From Cacajao melanocephalus (lineage: Eukaryota; Chordata; Mammalia; Primates; Pitheciidae): DNA of 64,000 nucleotides. How positions within the stretch are numbered: the stretch's first letter is position 1; each line of letters begins with the position of its first letter. The stretch lies in contig CAUYLG010066024.1 of NCBI GenBank assembly GCA_963573385.1, forward strand, positions 28,926-92,925. The letters run 5' to 3'. A model generated the notes under the pieces. That model was given only the letters and a program-made list of their open reading frames with translations, did not search any database and had not been told where the DNA came from. Both the position numbers and the translations under genes were made by a program. Shown here piece by piece: positions 1-9,613 of the stretch.

Positions 1-1370
1 TTAAAATCTTGGCAAGTGAAGGTACATATTATGCCACAGAGAAAAATTGGAAAAAACTGCTTGTGGAGCTTGATAAGGCTCTTCTCATAAAACATAAACT
101 CTTATCTTTTGATAAAACAGAAGGTTCTCACATTCTGTGGAACAATAATGATTTTTGATGTCAGCTCTGGGGAAAAAATCCTGGTGATATTTGGGAACCA
201 CCTGTTTTGGGTAGTTTCCATGGTAAGTCATGGGGTATATCAAAACTCTTACAACCCACCAATTTCTCCATGCTTCTGTGAATGTACCGAGAAGAAAATG
301 ATACCACTGAGAAAAAGATTTGGAATGTATTTCTTGTAAATTTTAATTCTAAGGTAGAAACTGAAAAGGTTGGATTTACAGGTGGAAGTAAAACAACAAC
401 AACAACAAAACTCTTCCTGCATTTGTGAAGTCTGGCTTAGAAAGAAGAATAAGGGAAGTGAAACACTGACTTCACAAATAATGTTGAAGAACATAATGTT
501 TTAAAATGCTATTGTTCATGATGAAAAACACATGGGTTTGACAAGAGGAGGAAACATCTTGTTGCAGCATGAAAGTCTGTCAAGATAACCTTAGATTGGT
601 GAGGAGTAGTTATGAATTGAGAGGGTTCGGACATAGGCAAAGCAAAAAGAGGAAGATGCCAAGAATTTCTCATGAGGAAAAAGAAGTAGAAACTATTAAT
701 TACCCTCAGATGTCTATGTTTCAATTCCCAAATATAGGAACTATAAAATTGAAGATACATATATTTGTAGAATGTGGGAATTGAATCATTTAATAAAGGA
801 AGAAACTACTTCAGAAAGGTGCTACGATCTGGCTATCCATAGGATGGCCCCTGCCTGCAACTCCTGTTGCCTCCTACTACAAGTTTGGATCTTATAGTTT
901 ATGGATATTAAAATGGGCCAAGCATGAGTTGACCTCTCCATATCCTTTTTGGAGGGTCTAATTTAGATTTCTCCCCACATCCTCTGGAACCATGATGAAG
1001 TTAGTTTCATTTCTCAGCCCTAGGTCTGTCATCCTTTTGTTAGGCAGCTTGAGTCTGGGCAAGCCTGATGCTGAGTTGATCTTATGTTTATGGTTCAGAT
1101 TTGGGTACATATGTGTCCTAATACAAACTTAAGGTTGGGGGAGGGTTGTAACTACTAAGATTATATCCATGATTTTGTGTTGTGTTAAAAATGTGAACGT
1201 AATTAGTTTACAGTGGAGACTGCCAGATATCTCTGTCTTTAGGGACAGTTACTAGCAAACTGCCTGTGGCTAATTATAGAGAATAGTCCATAGAAGATGT
1301 TTCTTGTCCTTCCCCAACTGGAGAGGACAGAGTCCTTTAAACTATGAAGAAAAGATTGGAAGGTGGTTGT
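1..1370. other. Unassigned AT-rich DNA
   Basis: I see no gene or recognisable repeat here. Open frames on both strands are at most about 83 codons, overlap each other and show no family resemblance. The only low-complexity feature is a short CAA repeat around 392-408. The stretch may be unique intergenic or intronic sequence, or a repeat too old to recognise by eye. Confidence 0.5.
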
Positions 1371-1415
1371 AGGGGAGGAAGAGGAGAAGAGAAGGAGGAA
1401 GAAGAAGAGGGAGAG
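1371..1415. repeat. Polypurine (GA-rich) tract
   Basis: About 45 consecutive purines (mixed GGA, GAA and GA units) occur on the plus strand, 45 bp before the THE1 provirus. Mirror-like purine tracts of this kind can form triplex DNA, but nothing in the sequence shows that this one does. Confidence 0.8.
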
Positions 1416-1459
1416 TTGTCTCACTTTCTTTACTCCCTCTTCACCTCCAACTCCTCACC

Positions 1460-1822
1460 TGTATTAGTCTGTTCTCATGCTGCTGATAAAGACATACCCG
1501 AGACTGGGTAATTTATAAAGGAAAGATATTTAATTGACTTACAGCTCCACATGACTGGAGAGGCCTCACAATCATGGTGGAAGGCAAAGGAGGAGCAAAG
1601 TCATGTCTTACATGGCAGCAGGCAGGAGAGTGTGTGCAGGGAACTCTCCTTTATAAAACCGTCAGATCTCATGAGACTTATTCACTATCATGAGAACAGC
1701 TTGGGAAAGACCCACTCCTATGATCCAATTACCTCCCACCAGGTATCTCTCATGACATGTGGGAATTATGGGATCTACAATTTAAGATGAGATTTGGGTG
1801 GGGACAACGCCAAACCGTATCT
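1460..1822 (-). repeat. THE1 3' LTR (minus-strand sense)
   Basis: This 363-bp LTR is homologous over its length to the LTR at 3485-3849. It is read on the minus strand, so it is the 3' LTR. The expected terminal bases have decayed: the plus-strand end reads CCGTATCT instead of CCATATCA. The purine-rich tract expected beside a 3' LTR lies at about 1823-1844 on the minus strand. Confidence 0.9.
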
Positions 1823-2005
1823 TTCTGCCCCATCCCCTCCCAAATCTCATGTTGTCACATTTCAAAACACAATCATACCTTCTTAGTCCCCCAAGTCTTA
1901 ACTCATTTCAGCATTAACTCAAAAGTCCACAGTCCAAAGTCTCATCTGAGACAAAGCAAGTCCCTTCTGCCTATGACCTGTAGAATCAAAAGCAAGATAG
2001 TTACT

Positions 2006-3471
2006 TCACAGATACAGTGGGGGTACAGGCATTGGGTGAATACAGCCATTCCAAATGGGATAAATTGGCCAAAACAAAGAGGCTACAGGCCCCATGCAAT
2101 TCTGAAATCCAACAGGGCAATCATTACAACTTAAAGTTCCAAAAAGATATTCTTTGACTCCATGTCTCATGTCCAGGTCCCACTGATGCAAGAGGTGGGC
2201 ACCCAAGGACTTTGGTAGCTCTGCCTCTGTGGCTTTACAGGGTAGAGCCCCCCTCCCAGCTGCTTTCACAGGCTGGCATTGAGTGACTGCAGCTTTTCTA
2301 GGCACATAGTACAAGCTGTCAGTAGATCTGCCATTCTGAGGTCTGGAGGATGGTGGCTGTCTCTCACAGCTTCACTAGGCAGTGCCCCAGTCAGGACTCT
2401 GTCTGGAGGTTCCAACTCCACCTTTCCCTTCTCCAGTGCCCTAGCAGAGGTTCTCCATGAGGGCTCTGCTCCTGCACCACACATCTGCCTGGACATCCAA
2501 ACATTTCCATACATCCTCTGAAATCTAGGCAGAGGTTCCCAAACTTCAATTATTGACTCCTGTTCACCTGCCAGCTCAACACCACATGAAAAATGCCAAG
2601 GCTTTGGGCTGGCACCTTCTGAAACCATTGGCTCAATGGTACCTTGGCCCCTTTTAGCCACAGCTGGAGTGGCTGGGACACAGGGCACCACATCCCTAGG
2701 TGGCACACAGCAGGGGGTTCCTGGGCCCTGCCCATGAAACCATTCTTTCCTCCTAGGCCTGTGGGCCTGTGATAGAAGGAGGTGCCATGAAGACCTCCAA
2801 CATGCACTGGAGACATTTTTCTCATTGTCTTGGTGATTAAAATTTGGGTCCTCCTTATGTTTGTAAATTTCTTTAGCTGGCTTGAATTTCTCCTCAGAAA
2901 TTGGGTTTTTCTTTTCTATTGCATTGTCAGCCTACAAATTTTTCAAACTTTTATGCTCTGCTTTCCTTTTAAACATAAGTTCCAATTCCAAACTATACCT
3001 TTGAGTATATAACACTGAATGCTTTTAACAGCACCAAAATCACCTCTTGAATGCTTTGCTGCTTAGAAATTTTTTTTGCCAGATGCTCTAAATTATCTCT
3101 CTTGGGTTCAAAGTTCCACAGATCTCTAGAGCAGGGGCAAAATGCTGCCAGTCTCTTTGCATATCAAGAGTTACCTTTACTCTAGTTCCCAAAAAGTTCC
3201 TCATCTCCATCTGAGGCCACCTCAGTCTGGACTTTATTGTCCATATTACCATCAGCATTTTTGTCAAAGCCATTTACCAAGTTTCTAGGAAGTTCCAAAC
3301 TTTTCCACATCTTCCTATCTTCTGAGCCTTCCAAGTCTCTAGGAAGTTCCAAACTCTCCCACATTTCCTGTCTTCTTCTGAGCCCTCATACTGTTCCAAC
3401 CTCTGCCTGTTACCCAGTTCCAAAGTCACTTCTACGTGTTTAGGTGTCTTAATAGCAGTACCCCCTCTACT
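2006..3471 (-). pseudogene. Decayed MaLR internal open frame(s)
   Basis: Minus-strand frames at 2006-2314, 2266-2706, 3088-3273 and 3182-3364 are pieces of the THE1 internal region. They switch reading frame and are interrupted by stops. The frame at 2006-2314 shares a conserved block around the peptide GAHLLHQ with the frame at 39668-40039 in the second provirus of this window. This shows common descent of the two internal regions. The function of the ancestral MaLR frame is not known well enough to state. No functional product is expected. Confidence 0.75.
3277..3386. repeat. 54-bp imperfect tandem duplication inside THE1
   Basis: Two adjacent copies begin CCAAGTTTCTAGGAAG (3277) and CCAAGTCTCTAGGAAG (3331), a spacing of 54 bp. 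In the minus-strand translation the duplication appears as a repeated block of about 18 residues (MW.SLELPR.L). Only a single copy of the corresponding segment is seen in the MST provirus near 40962-41010. Confidence 0.85.
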
Positions 3472-3484
3472 GGTACCAATTTAC

Positions 3485-3849
3485 TGTATTAGTCTGTTCT
3501 TGCACTGCTAAGAAAGACGTAGTTTAGACTGTGTAATTTTTAAAGAAAAATAGTTTTAATGGACTCAGAGATCCACATGGCTAGGGAGACCTCACAATCA
3601 TGGTGGAAGGCAAAGGAGGAGCAAAGTCACATCTTACATGGTGGTAGACAAGAGAGCATGTGCAAGAGAACTCCCCTTTATAAAACCATCAGATCTCATG
3701 AGACTTATTCATTACCAGGAGAGCAGCATGAGAAAGACTCACCCCCATGATTCAGTTACTTCCCACCAGGTCACTCCCATGACCTGTGGGAATTATGCGA
3801 GCTACAGTTCAAGATGAGATTTGGGTGGGGACAGAGCCAAACCATATCA
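3485..3849 (-). repeat. THE1 5' LTR (minus-strand sense)
   Basis: This 365-bp LTR has intact ends (plus strand TGTATT...CCATATCA). The 13 bases just inside it (3472-3484, GGTACCAATTTAC on plus) are identical to those inside the MST 5' LTR at 41101-41113. They mark the primer-binding-site region. A solo-LTR-type promoter is possible, but nothing here shows activity. Confidence 0.9.
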
Positions 3850-3854
3850 TCACA

Positions 3855-4290
3855 CTAGAGGTGACCACATGACTAATGTCTGGATGTGTCCATTCACTTA
3901 CCATCAAAGTCAAATTCTCCTGTGGTTCTACCAGTTCATCTCATTTCTTCTCCATCAATTGTAGTTTCTTAAGGACCTGTTTATTGAAATAAGATGTGTC
4001 TTTTGAATAAAAGGGACAAATCTGGAGAGGTTTGTTGAATATTTGTGGACTCATAAAGACAGTTGTAACTTACATATATCAATCCAGATACAAGAGACCA
4101 TATATATCTATCATTGCTGAAGTGCAAATACATTTGGAGATAAACAAGAAACAAATAGTGAACTGAGAAGTATTTTATTCACATTTTAAATAATTTTAAA
4201 AGCCAGAGTTTGCTCTGCTAAAATTCAAGAGGAGAATATAATAAAATGAAAAGCACTTTAGCCTTCTCAGTTTTCTCCAATTAAAGGTCT
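3855..4290. other. Unassigned AT-rich DNA
   Basis: No gene or repeat recognised between the THE1 provirus and the Alu. The sequence is plain AT-rich DNA. Confidence 0.5.
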
Positions 4291-4293
4291 TTT

Positions 4294-4568
4294 GCAAACT
4301 TTGGGAGGCTGAGGCAGGAGGATTGATTGTGCCCAGGAGTTTGAGACTGGCCTAGGCATAGTGAGATCCAGTCCCTACAAAACATTAAAAAAAAAAATTA
4401 GCCTGGTGTAGTGATGCACATCTGTGGTCCAAACTACTAGAGAAGTTAAGGTTGGAAAATCTCTTGGGCCTGGGAGGTTGAGGCTGCAGTGAGCCGTGAT
4501 TGCATTACTGTATTCCAGCCTTAGTGACAGAGCAAGACCGTCTCAAAAGAAAGAAAGAAAAAAGAAAT
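4294..4568 (+). mobile_element. AluJ-like SINE, 5'-truncated
   Basis: A dimeric 7SL-derived SINE in the sense orientation. It starts inside the left monomer (CTTTGGGAGGCTGAGGCAGG) and has a central A-rich linker. The right monomer ends in AGCAAGACCGTCTC and a GAAA-rich tail. High divergence and left-arm wording such as AGGAGTTTGAGACTGGCC suggest the J class. The first 30-odd bases, carrying the A box of the internal Pol III promoter, are missing. Confidence 0.9.
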
Positions 4569-5127
4569 CAAGAGTGGGGGGAACATTTTGTAATTATTCA
4601 GAAACCAAAAGGTTTTAAAGACTAAATTGACATTTGCTCTGTAGAAAATGGCTATGGAATATGCTATGAATTTATGTATGTATGTGTTTTCAAAATGGCT
4701 TGGGTTAGAGTATGCTAATGGTAAGATTTCTATTTATTCTGTAATTTAATCAAAAATATAATTTAATATTTTTGGTTATAGTGTTTAATCTTCACTTTCT
4801 CTTGCTGAGTATTAAATAGAGACAGATAAATCTGTTGATTATTATGGAAATGTGAAATGACTTTCCTTTCTAGCTGAGAATTCTAATTGATTTCTAAAAA
4901 TCAAAGGTTTTATCACCAAGTATATATTTTTATAGAGAGCAGCTAAGAAGTCCTTAAACCTAAGATTTCTATGTAAAAGATTATTAAATCAAATGTATCC
5001 ATGAGTGTATATATCATTTAGAAAAGGCAAGTGAAACCTGTTTCTCTAATCTATGTTTTCAGAGGGGGGGTAAAATAATACAGTGATGTCACAGGATCTG
5101 CCTAGAGATCAAATACAATTTAGAATA
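4569..5127. other. Unassigned AT-rich DNA
   Basis: No gene or known repeat seen. The stretch is AT-rich with an isolated G7 run near 5063-5071. Confidence 0.5.
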
Positions 5128-5280
5128 GTAGTTTTCAAGGTTTAATGGGCATACGAAATCAGCTGGGGATCTTATTAAAATGCAGATTCTTCTCCAGGAG
5201 AGCTGGGTAAGGCCTTTGAGCCTGCATTTCTAATAAGCTCCCAGGGAATCCCTATGCTCTTGGCCTTTGGACCACACGAT
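5128..5280. mobile_element. hAT-Charlie MER-type DNA transposon fossil
   Basis: The sequence carries the hallmarks of the short MER5/MER20-type hAT elements. They are GGGGATCTTATTAAAATGCAGATTCT, then a CAGGAGAGCTGGG-like middle, then GCATTTCTAATAAGCTCCCAGG, and finally a TGGACCACAC end. It is non-autonomous, about 150 bp and well diverged. Its termini are degraded, so orientation and exact family are left open. Confidence 0.7.
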
Positions 5281-5794
5281 GTAATGTGAGTGATGATTTG
5301 GAGTAAGTTTCATAATTCCACTTTATTTTACTTTACCTCCCTTCTCTCCCATCAGTCAGCCTTAGGTCAGAGTAAATTTTCATACCGAAAGGATAAGCCG
5401 AGGAATAGTTTCTATAAAACTTTGCTGTGGATAAGTCAATTAAAAAGAAGTTACATGCCTTTTCACTTAGCTTGCCAAAGTGGCTCATGGAATGCAAGAG
5501 AAACAAAAGATCATTGGTAACATAGATTGCATGGAAACTTTTTTAACGTAATATGGTTTGTTAATAGTTAAAGACAGGAAAGTGAAAATTTTCCACCAAA
5601 CTACTAAGTGTTTATTATCATTAATATGTCTCCTAGTAATATAAAATCAAAAGGAATTATTGCCTTGAAAGAAAAAATAAAGTACATAGGTTGTAAATAT
5701 ATGATTCAACACCATCCTAATGATATCTTTCTGGCTTTTCAAATTAAATGTACGCATTTCTCCTGGTAATTAGGTAATTTCTCATTTCCTACAA
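5281..5794. other. Unassigned DNA
   Basis: No gene or confident repeat. A 76-codon plus-strand frame at 5290-5520 shows no recognisable domain and is not called. Confidence 0.5.
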
Positions 5795-5890
5795 ATGTGT
5801 GAGCTCCTTGATGGCAAGGATTGTGCTTCACACCAACTCTGTGTAGTCTAGAGGATGCAGTGCAGTTCTAGGTCCATGAAGTTGTGCTAG
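5795..5890 (+). mobile_element. Possible L2 3'-end fragment
   Basis: The string GTGAGCTCCTTGATGGCAAGG followed by a decayed GTGCTT...TCTAG segment resembles the 3' end of LINE2 in sense orientation. It is short and diverged; chance similarity is possible. Confidence 0.4.
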
Positions 5891-7079
5891 CATTTAGGAC
5901 ATACTGATCATGTGCCTCCTTCTCTCTTCTTAACTATTCATTCCACTGCTTTAATTTGCAAACAAGATGCCTAAGTATAAGGCCAGTCTTGCCTTGAAAG
6001 ATGCAGTTCAGGGCGCACATGTGGTTCTGGTTTTCGCTTCCTGAAGCTCTTTGTTTTGAGGTGACTCTTTTGTTTACTTTTGTGTAGAACTTTGTCTAGA
6101 GTTTGAAAGGAAGGCTGGTAAGAAATGTCATAACATTTTCTGGGAAACAAATTATCTCGCTTTTAGGAGTCTAAACATTTATTAAATTATTGTTGAAGTT
6201 TGGAGGTGAGTTCATTATACTATTCTTTTTAGGTACATTTGAAAATTTACATAATCAAAATCTAGAAGAAATTGGGACTCAAAACAAGGAAAAATACTAT
6301 TTATAAGGTTGAGCATATATAAGAATAGAAAAACAAAGACATGGCATATGTATTTACTAAGAAATTAAAGCATATATGTGTGCAATTTGATAAAACTCTG
6401 AGTTTAAAATCTTACAAAAAGATTTTTTGATGAATATAAGGTTTTAGTCTCTACTTACAGAGTCTAAAGAGGCTCAAGTTTTTAGAAGCTTATCATTGTC
6501 ATGGTCTTTTCAAGTAGATTAAAAATGGTCAAGTGTGAGGGGGTATTTTAAAAGGCTACAATGATAATGAAATTTCACTGCTGATTACCAATATATGAGA
6601 CCAAAACTTCAGGCTTAGTTGTTACATGGGTGTATTTGTTGTTTTTGCAGTGCTCACACACTGAACTTGGCCTGTCATCTCACATGTGCATCACAAAGGA
6701 AAACTACATTAAAAGTTTGATTAGTGCAAACCTAACACTACTGTTAGTGAAGCAACTCAAAGTAAATTGGGTTACTCATTTATGCATTTGTTTGAGCAAT
6801 AAACATTAAGGACATAGCTTATGCAAAAAACTATTTTCTAAAGACTATAGGAAAAACAAGATATATTGTTTTTTTCCTCAGTATCTTGTAATTTAGTTGA
6901 GAGGACTGACTTGGGCCCTCAACTGTAATATAAAGAAACTGCAGTAACTGTAATATAAAGAAACTGCAGTAAGTTATACCAGGAAGGTACAAATGAAGGT
7001 TTAGAGAGGTTAGGACGTAGAACAAAGTATTTTTGCTTCAAAAGGATACCCCATTGATGATGGGTCAATAAGGTATTTT
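5891..7079. other. Unassigned AT-rich DNA
   Basis: No gene or known repeat recognised, apart from a 25-bp tandem duplication at 6921-6970 listed separately. Confidence 0.5.
6921..6970. repeat. Perfect 25-bp tandem duplication
   Basis: Two identical adjacent 25-bp units (6921-6945 and 6946-6970), each beginning AACTGTAATATAAAG. Perfect identity suggests a recent slippage or microduplication. Confidence 0.95.
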
Positions 7080-7241
7080 GCTGGGCATGGTGGCTCACAT
7101 CTGTAATTGCAGCACTTTGGAGGTCAACATGGGCAGATTGCTTGGGTCCAGGGGGTCGAGGCTCCAGTGAGCTGTGATTGTGCCACTGCACTCCAGGCTG
7201 GGCAACACAGTGAAACCCTGTCTCAAAAAAACAAAAAACAA
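7080..7241 (+). mobile_element. 7SL-derived monomer (FLAM-type) or recombined AluJ
   Basis: A monomer of about 150 bp starts GCTGGGCATGGTGGCTCACA and ends CAACACAGTGAAACCCTGTCTC plus an A-rich tail. The first half reads like an Alu left arm. The second half (GAGGCT.CAGTGAGCTGTGATTGTGCCACTGCACTCC) is the part present in FLAM monomers and Alu right arms. Either it is a free left monomer older than dimeric Alu, or a dimer that lost about 130 bp by recombination between its arms. Confidence 0.8.
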
Positions 7242-7258
7242 CATACATACACACACAG

Positions 7259-7290
<32 letters not shown>

Positions 7291-7292
7291 AG
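7242..7292. repeat. (CA)n microsatellite
   Basis: A CA/ACAT dinucleotide repeat growing out of the A-rich tail of the preceding 7SL-derived monomer, a common birthplace for microsatellites. It is interrupted by CAGA and CATA units. Confidence 0.95.
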
Positions 7293-8417
7293 GATCTTCA
7301 TGCCCAATAGACGTCTAGATATGTCAGTGTAAAAAATGTTATTTTCTGACCAGGAAATATCTTACCCTGTAACTTTAATTACCTTTATAGACATTAATAA
7401 ATATGTAAGGTCAAAATATGATACAACATTTTAGTACCAGATGTAGGTTACAAGCTATTGAGTATACACATAGAGTTATACATCAATATGTATAGTATGA
7501 TTCCTATTAGATAATAATGTGTATATTCATGTGTATCTACATATATCTATCCAGCATGAATTTGATAAATTTTTTGAGCGAGATGTATACCTTTATATCT
7601 AATTTTTTATGCTGGAATTAACTATTTTTAAAGTTTGTATAATCTTTAAAAATAGTTAAGTCCGGCATATAGAATTGAGCGAGTACAGTACAAGAAAATT
7701 TTACTTCATAGGTGAGTTCTGGGATATTTTTACTTTTTCTTTTCAGCATTTTTCAAAATGAAAAGTTGTAATTTTAGTTTCAATATAGAAGAGATATTTT
7801 TTAAAATTTCTAATCCATGTCTGTGCCTTTGGCAAAATAATAAACTCATATGTAGGGACTTTGCTTCTTGGTTTTAAATTTCCTTTTATGTAAAACAAAG
7901 CACAAGAGTACAATTGCATATTTTTATCATAGAATACTAGCAAAAAAAAACACCAAAATTAAGTGTGATTTTTTAAATAATGTAATATATTATTTTGATT
8001 AGTATTGATTAAATAAAACAAATTTATCTAAAATTCATAGGCTTATATAATGACATGTATGTGCATTTCAAGACTAGTGCAAGGTTAAGCTTATATTTTA
8101 AGACTATTACAAAAGCATGTGTCAGTGAAACGTTATCTATACATTGTACTATACATGAGCAATTAACAAGTTAGTGATGGTCATCTATGAGAAGGAGATT
8201 TATTTTTCTCAATAAGTGTTGCGTTCACATTAAAACCATAACATACAAGGGGACATTTCATGAACAGCTTGTTAAAGTGTCAAGATGTTTTGGTTATACC
8301 TTTTTTTCTAAAAGTCAGTGGTAAAAGTAGGTAAAATCATTATCAGATATCAACACATTTATTAGGAAGTGTTCATCATGCATTTGCCACTCCTACTACC
8401 TGACAGCTGCACGTAAC
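7293..8417. other. Unassigned very AT-rich DNA with a hairpin
   Basis: No gene. The only structure is the inverted repeat at 7608-7669 with flanking direct repeats (listed separately). Confidence 0.5.
7608..7669. repeat. 62-bp hairpin (inverted repeat), flanked by 9-bp direct repeats
   Basis: Arms of 26 bp (7608-7633 and 7644-7669) match at 24 positions when one is reverse-complemented, with a 10-nt loop. The 9-mer TTGAGCGAG occurs on both sides, at 7574-7582 and 7675-7683. This could be a target duplication around a 92-bp insertion. No known MITE termini are seen, so the origin is open (template switch or small inserted element). Confidence 0.8.
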
Positions 8418-8560
8418 AGAAAGGTCAAGGACTCTGGTTTCAGACCCAGGTCTACCACGTGCATACCAGATGGATCTTTAACCATGTTACTCTCTCTCCA
8501 AGTTTGTTTCATCATTTGTAAGAAAGGAGAAAACAGAAAATAATGATTCTTCCTTTCTCT
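8418..8560 (+). mobile_element. MIR SINE fragment
   Basis: A tRNA-derived mammalian-wide SINE in sense orientation. Its parts run in order: GACTCTGGTTTCAGACCCAGGTC (tRNA-related B-box zone), the CTTTAACCATGTTACT core, then TTTCATCATTTGTAAGAAAGG. Strongly diverged, as expected for MIR. Confidence 0.65.
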
Positions 8561-8841
8561 TGGTGGAAATATATCTGTTTTGTTTTTTCAAAGAAACCTC
8601 ACGCTTTCAGTTGGGTGGGCGGGGGTCCTAAGGGCTATTAGAGAGAATAGTTGAGGAAGATAAAGGAACTAACATTTGTTAGATATCTTCCCTTTGTTAG
8701 CAAAGCTGACTTCCTGGGCATGTGACCAGTGCAGTCACACAAAGCTCCATGACCCCCAGAAGGGTCCTGAACTTAGTTTAAGGCTCTAATAGTCACATTC
8801 TAAATTCTTAGTAATTATATCATTGATTTGGTGATTTGTAA

Positions 8842-9357
8842 ATGAAGTCAGAAATGACAAGGGAGCAAGGGCTGGGGGCTTCCCCACCACTGCAAATGGG
8901 TTTCTGGCTGCCAGCTCCCCTCCCCACTGCACCCTGGGCTGGGACGGGCCTCCCTCACCCAGTGGTGCCTGTTGGGACCTTCTCCCTCATCAGGGGCCAG
9001 GGTGCAGGTGTGGGGAGGGTCTTGCATGCCCCGCAATGTCTTGGAGTGGTGTATTGTACACTGCACAGGTGGGAATGAACCTTTTACCCACTTGTGATCC
9101 AGGTGCCTTCCTGGTGTGTCCCACCTGCCTTGGATTGGAGTTGGTCTAGTAGAAAGGGGAGATGCTTGGCCCAACGCCCCTACCCCCAGAGCTGCAGCAC
9201 GATGCATTGATTGGGTAGTCAGCAAGAGAGGCAATCTAGCCCCTGATGAGCTGCACATGAGCAGGTACGTGAACGCACCACGGGGCGAGACTGGGGACAC
9301 CTGCGAGCATCTGTGAGCTTCTTCACTGGTGTGAGTGTACCCGTGCCCAAGGAACAC
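8842..9357. other. GC-richer, CpG-bearing island of unknown origin
   Basis: About 500 bp stand out from the AT-rich surroundings by high GC, several C/G runs and a group of CpGs (for example ACGTGAACGCACCACGGGGCG near 9269-9288). The minus strand is open for 169 codons (8848-9357), but the predicted protein has no recognisable domain. Its proline/serine/histidine-rich make-up fits stop-codon scarcity in GC-rich DNA. It could be an old ERV LTR, a piece of an unrecognised element or a regulatory segment. I cannot assign it. Confidence 0.5.
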
Positions 9358-9454
9358 AACATTAAATTAGCAAATGAAGAATGTCCTGAGAAAGAGGCTG
9401 CAAAAGAAAAGTAAGTGCTTTATATGGAATCTGTCATGACAATTTTACTTGCCT

Positions 9455-9613
9455 TTAGAATCACAGACTCCAAATTTTAATTTTGTGTTAAGCTCTGCAA
9501 GTTATTTAGCTCGTACGGTGTATCAAGATGTGCGTTAGGTTGCTGAAAGGAATAAATGAGATAAGGGATATAAACATCTAGCAGAGTCTAGTGCACATTA
9601 GGCGTTCAAAAAC
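9455..9613 (+). mobile_element. MIR SINE fragment
   Basis: The core CTCTGCAAGTTATTTAGCTC and the 3' segment GGAATAAATGAGATAAGGG...GCACATTAGGCGTTCA match the order of MIR core and L2-related tail in sense orientation. It is diverged. Confidence 0.6.

Larger units (their letters stand above)
1460..3849 (-). mobile_element. THE1-type MaLR provirus, complete, minus strand
   Basis: A primate MaLR (ERVL-MaLR) endogenous retrovirus-like element lying antisense. Two LTRs in the same orientation (1460-1822 and 3485-3849) bracket about 1.66 kb of internal sequence. Each begins TGTATTAGTCTGTTCT on the plus strand, which is the reverse complement of the usual MaLR 3' LTR end. The outer ends are flanked by TCACC (1455-1459) and TCACA (3850-3854), a 5-bp target duplication with one mismatch. 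Its length of 2.39 kb matches a full THE1. The internal frames are broken by stops and frameshifts, so the element is coding-dead. I am sure of the family and less sure of the subfamily (THE1A-D versus MSTA). Confidence 0.93.

Noticed and set aside
6919..7310. Frames with cysteine/valine or threonine/histidine runs
   Set aside because: They are translations of the CA microsatellite and the 7SL-derived monomer, not proteins.
8848..9357. 169-codon minus-strand frame as a real gene
   Set aside because: No recognisable domain, low-complexity composition, no visible splice or promoter context. Openness is explained by GC-rich sequence. Kept only as a compositional anomaly.
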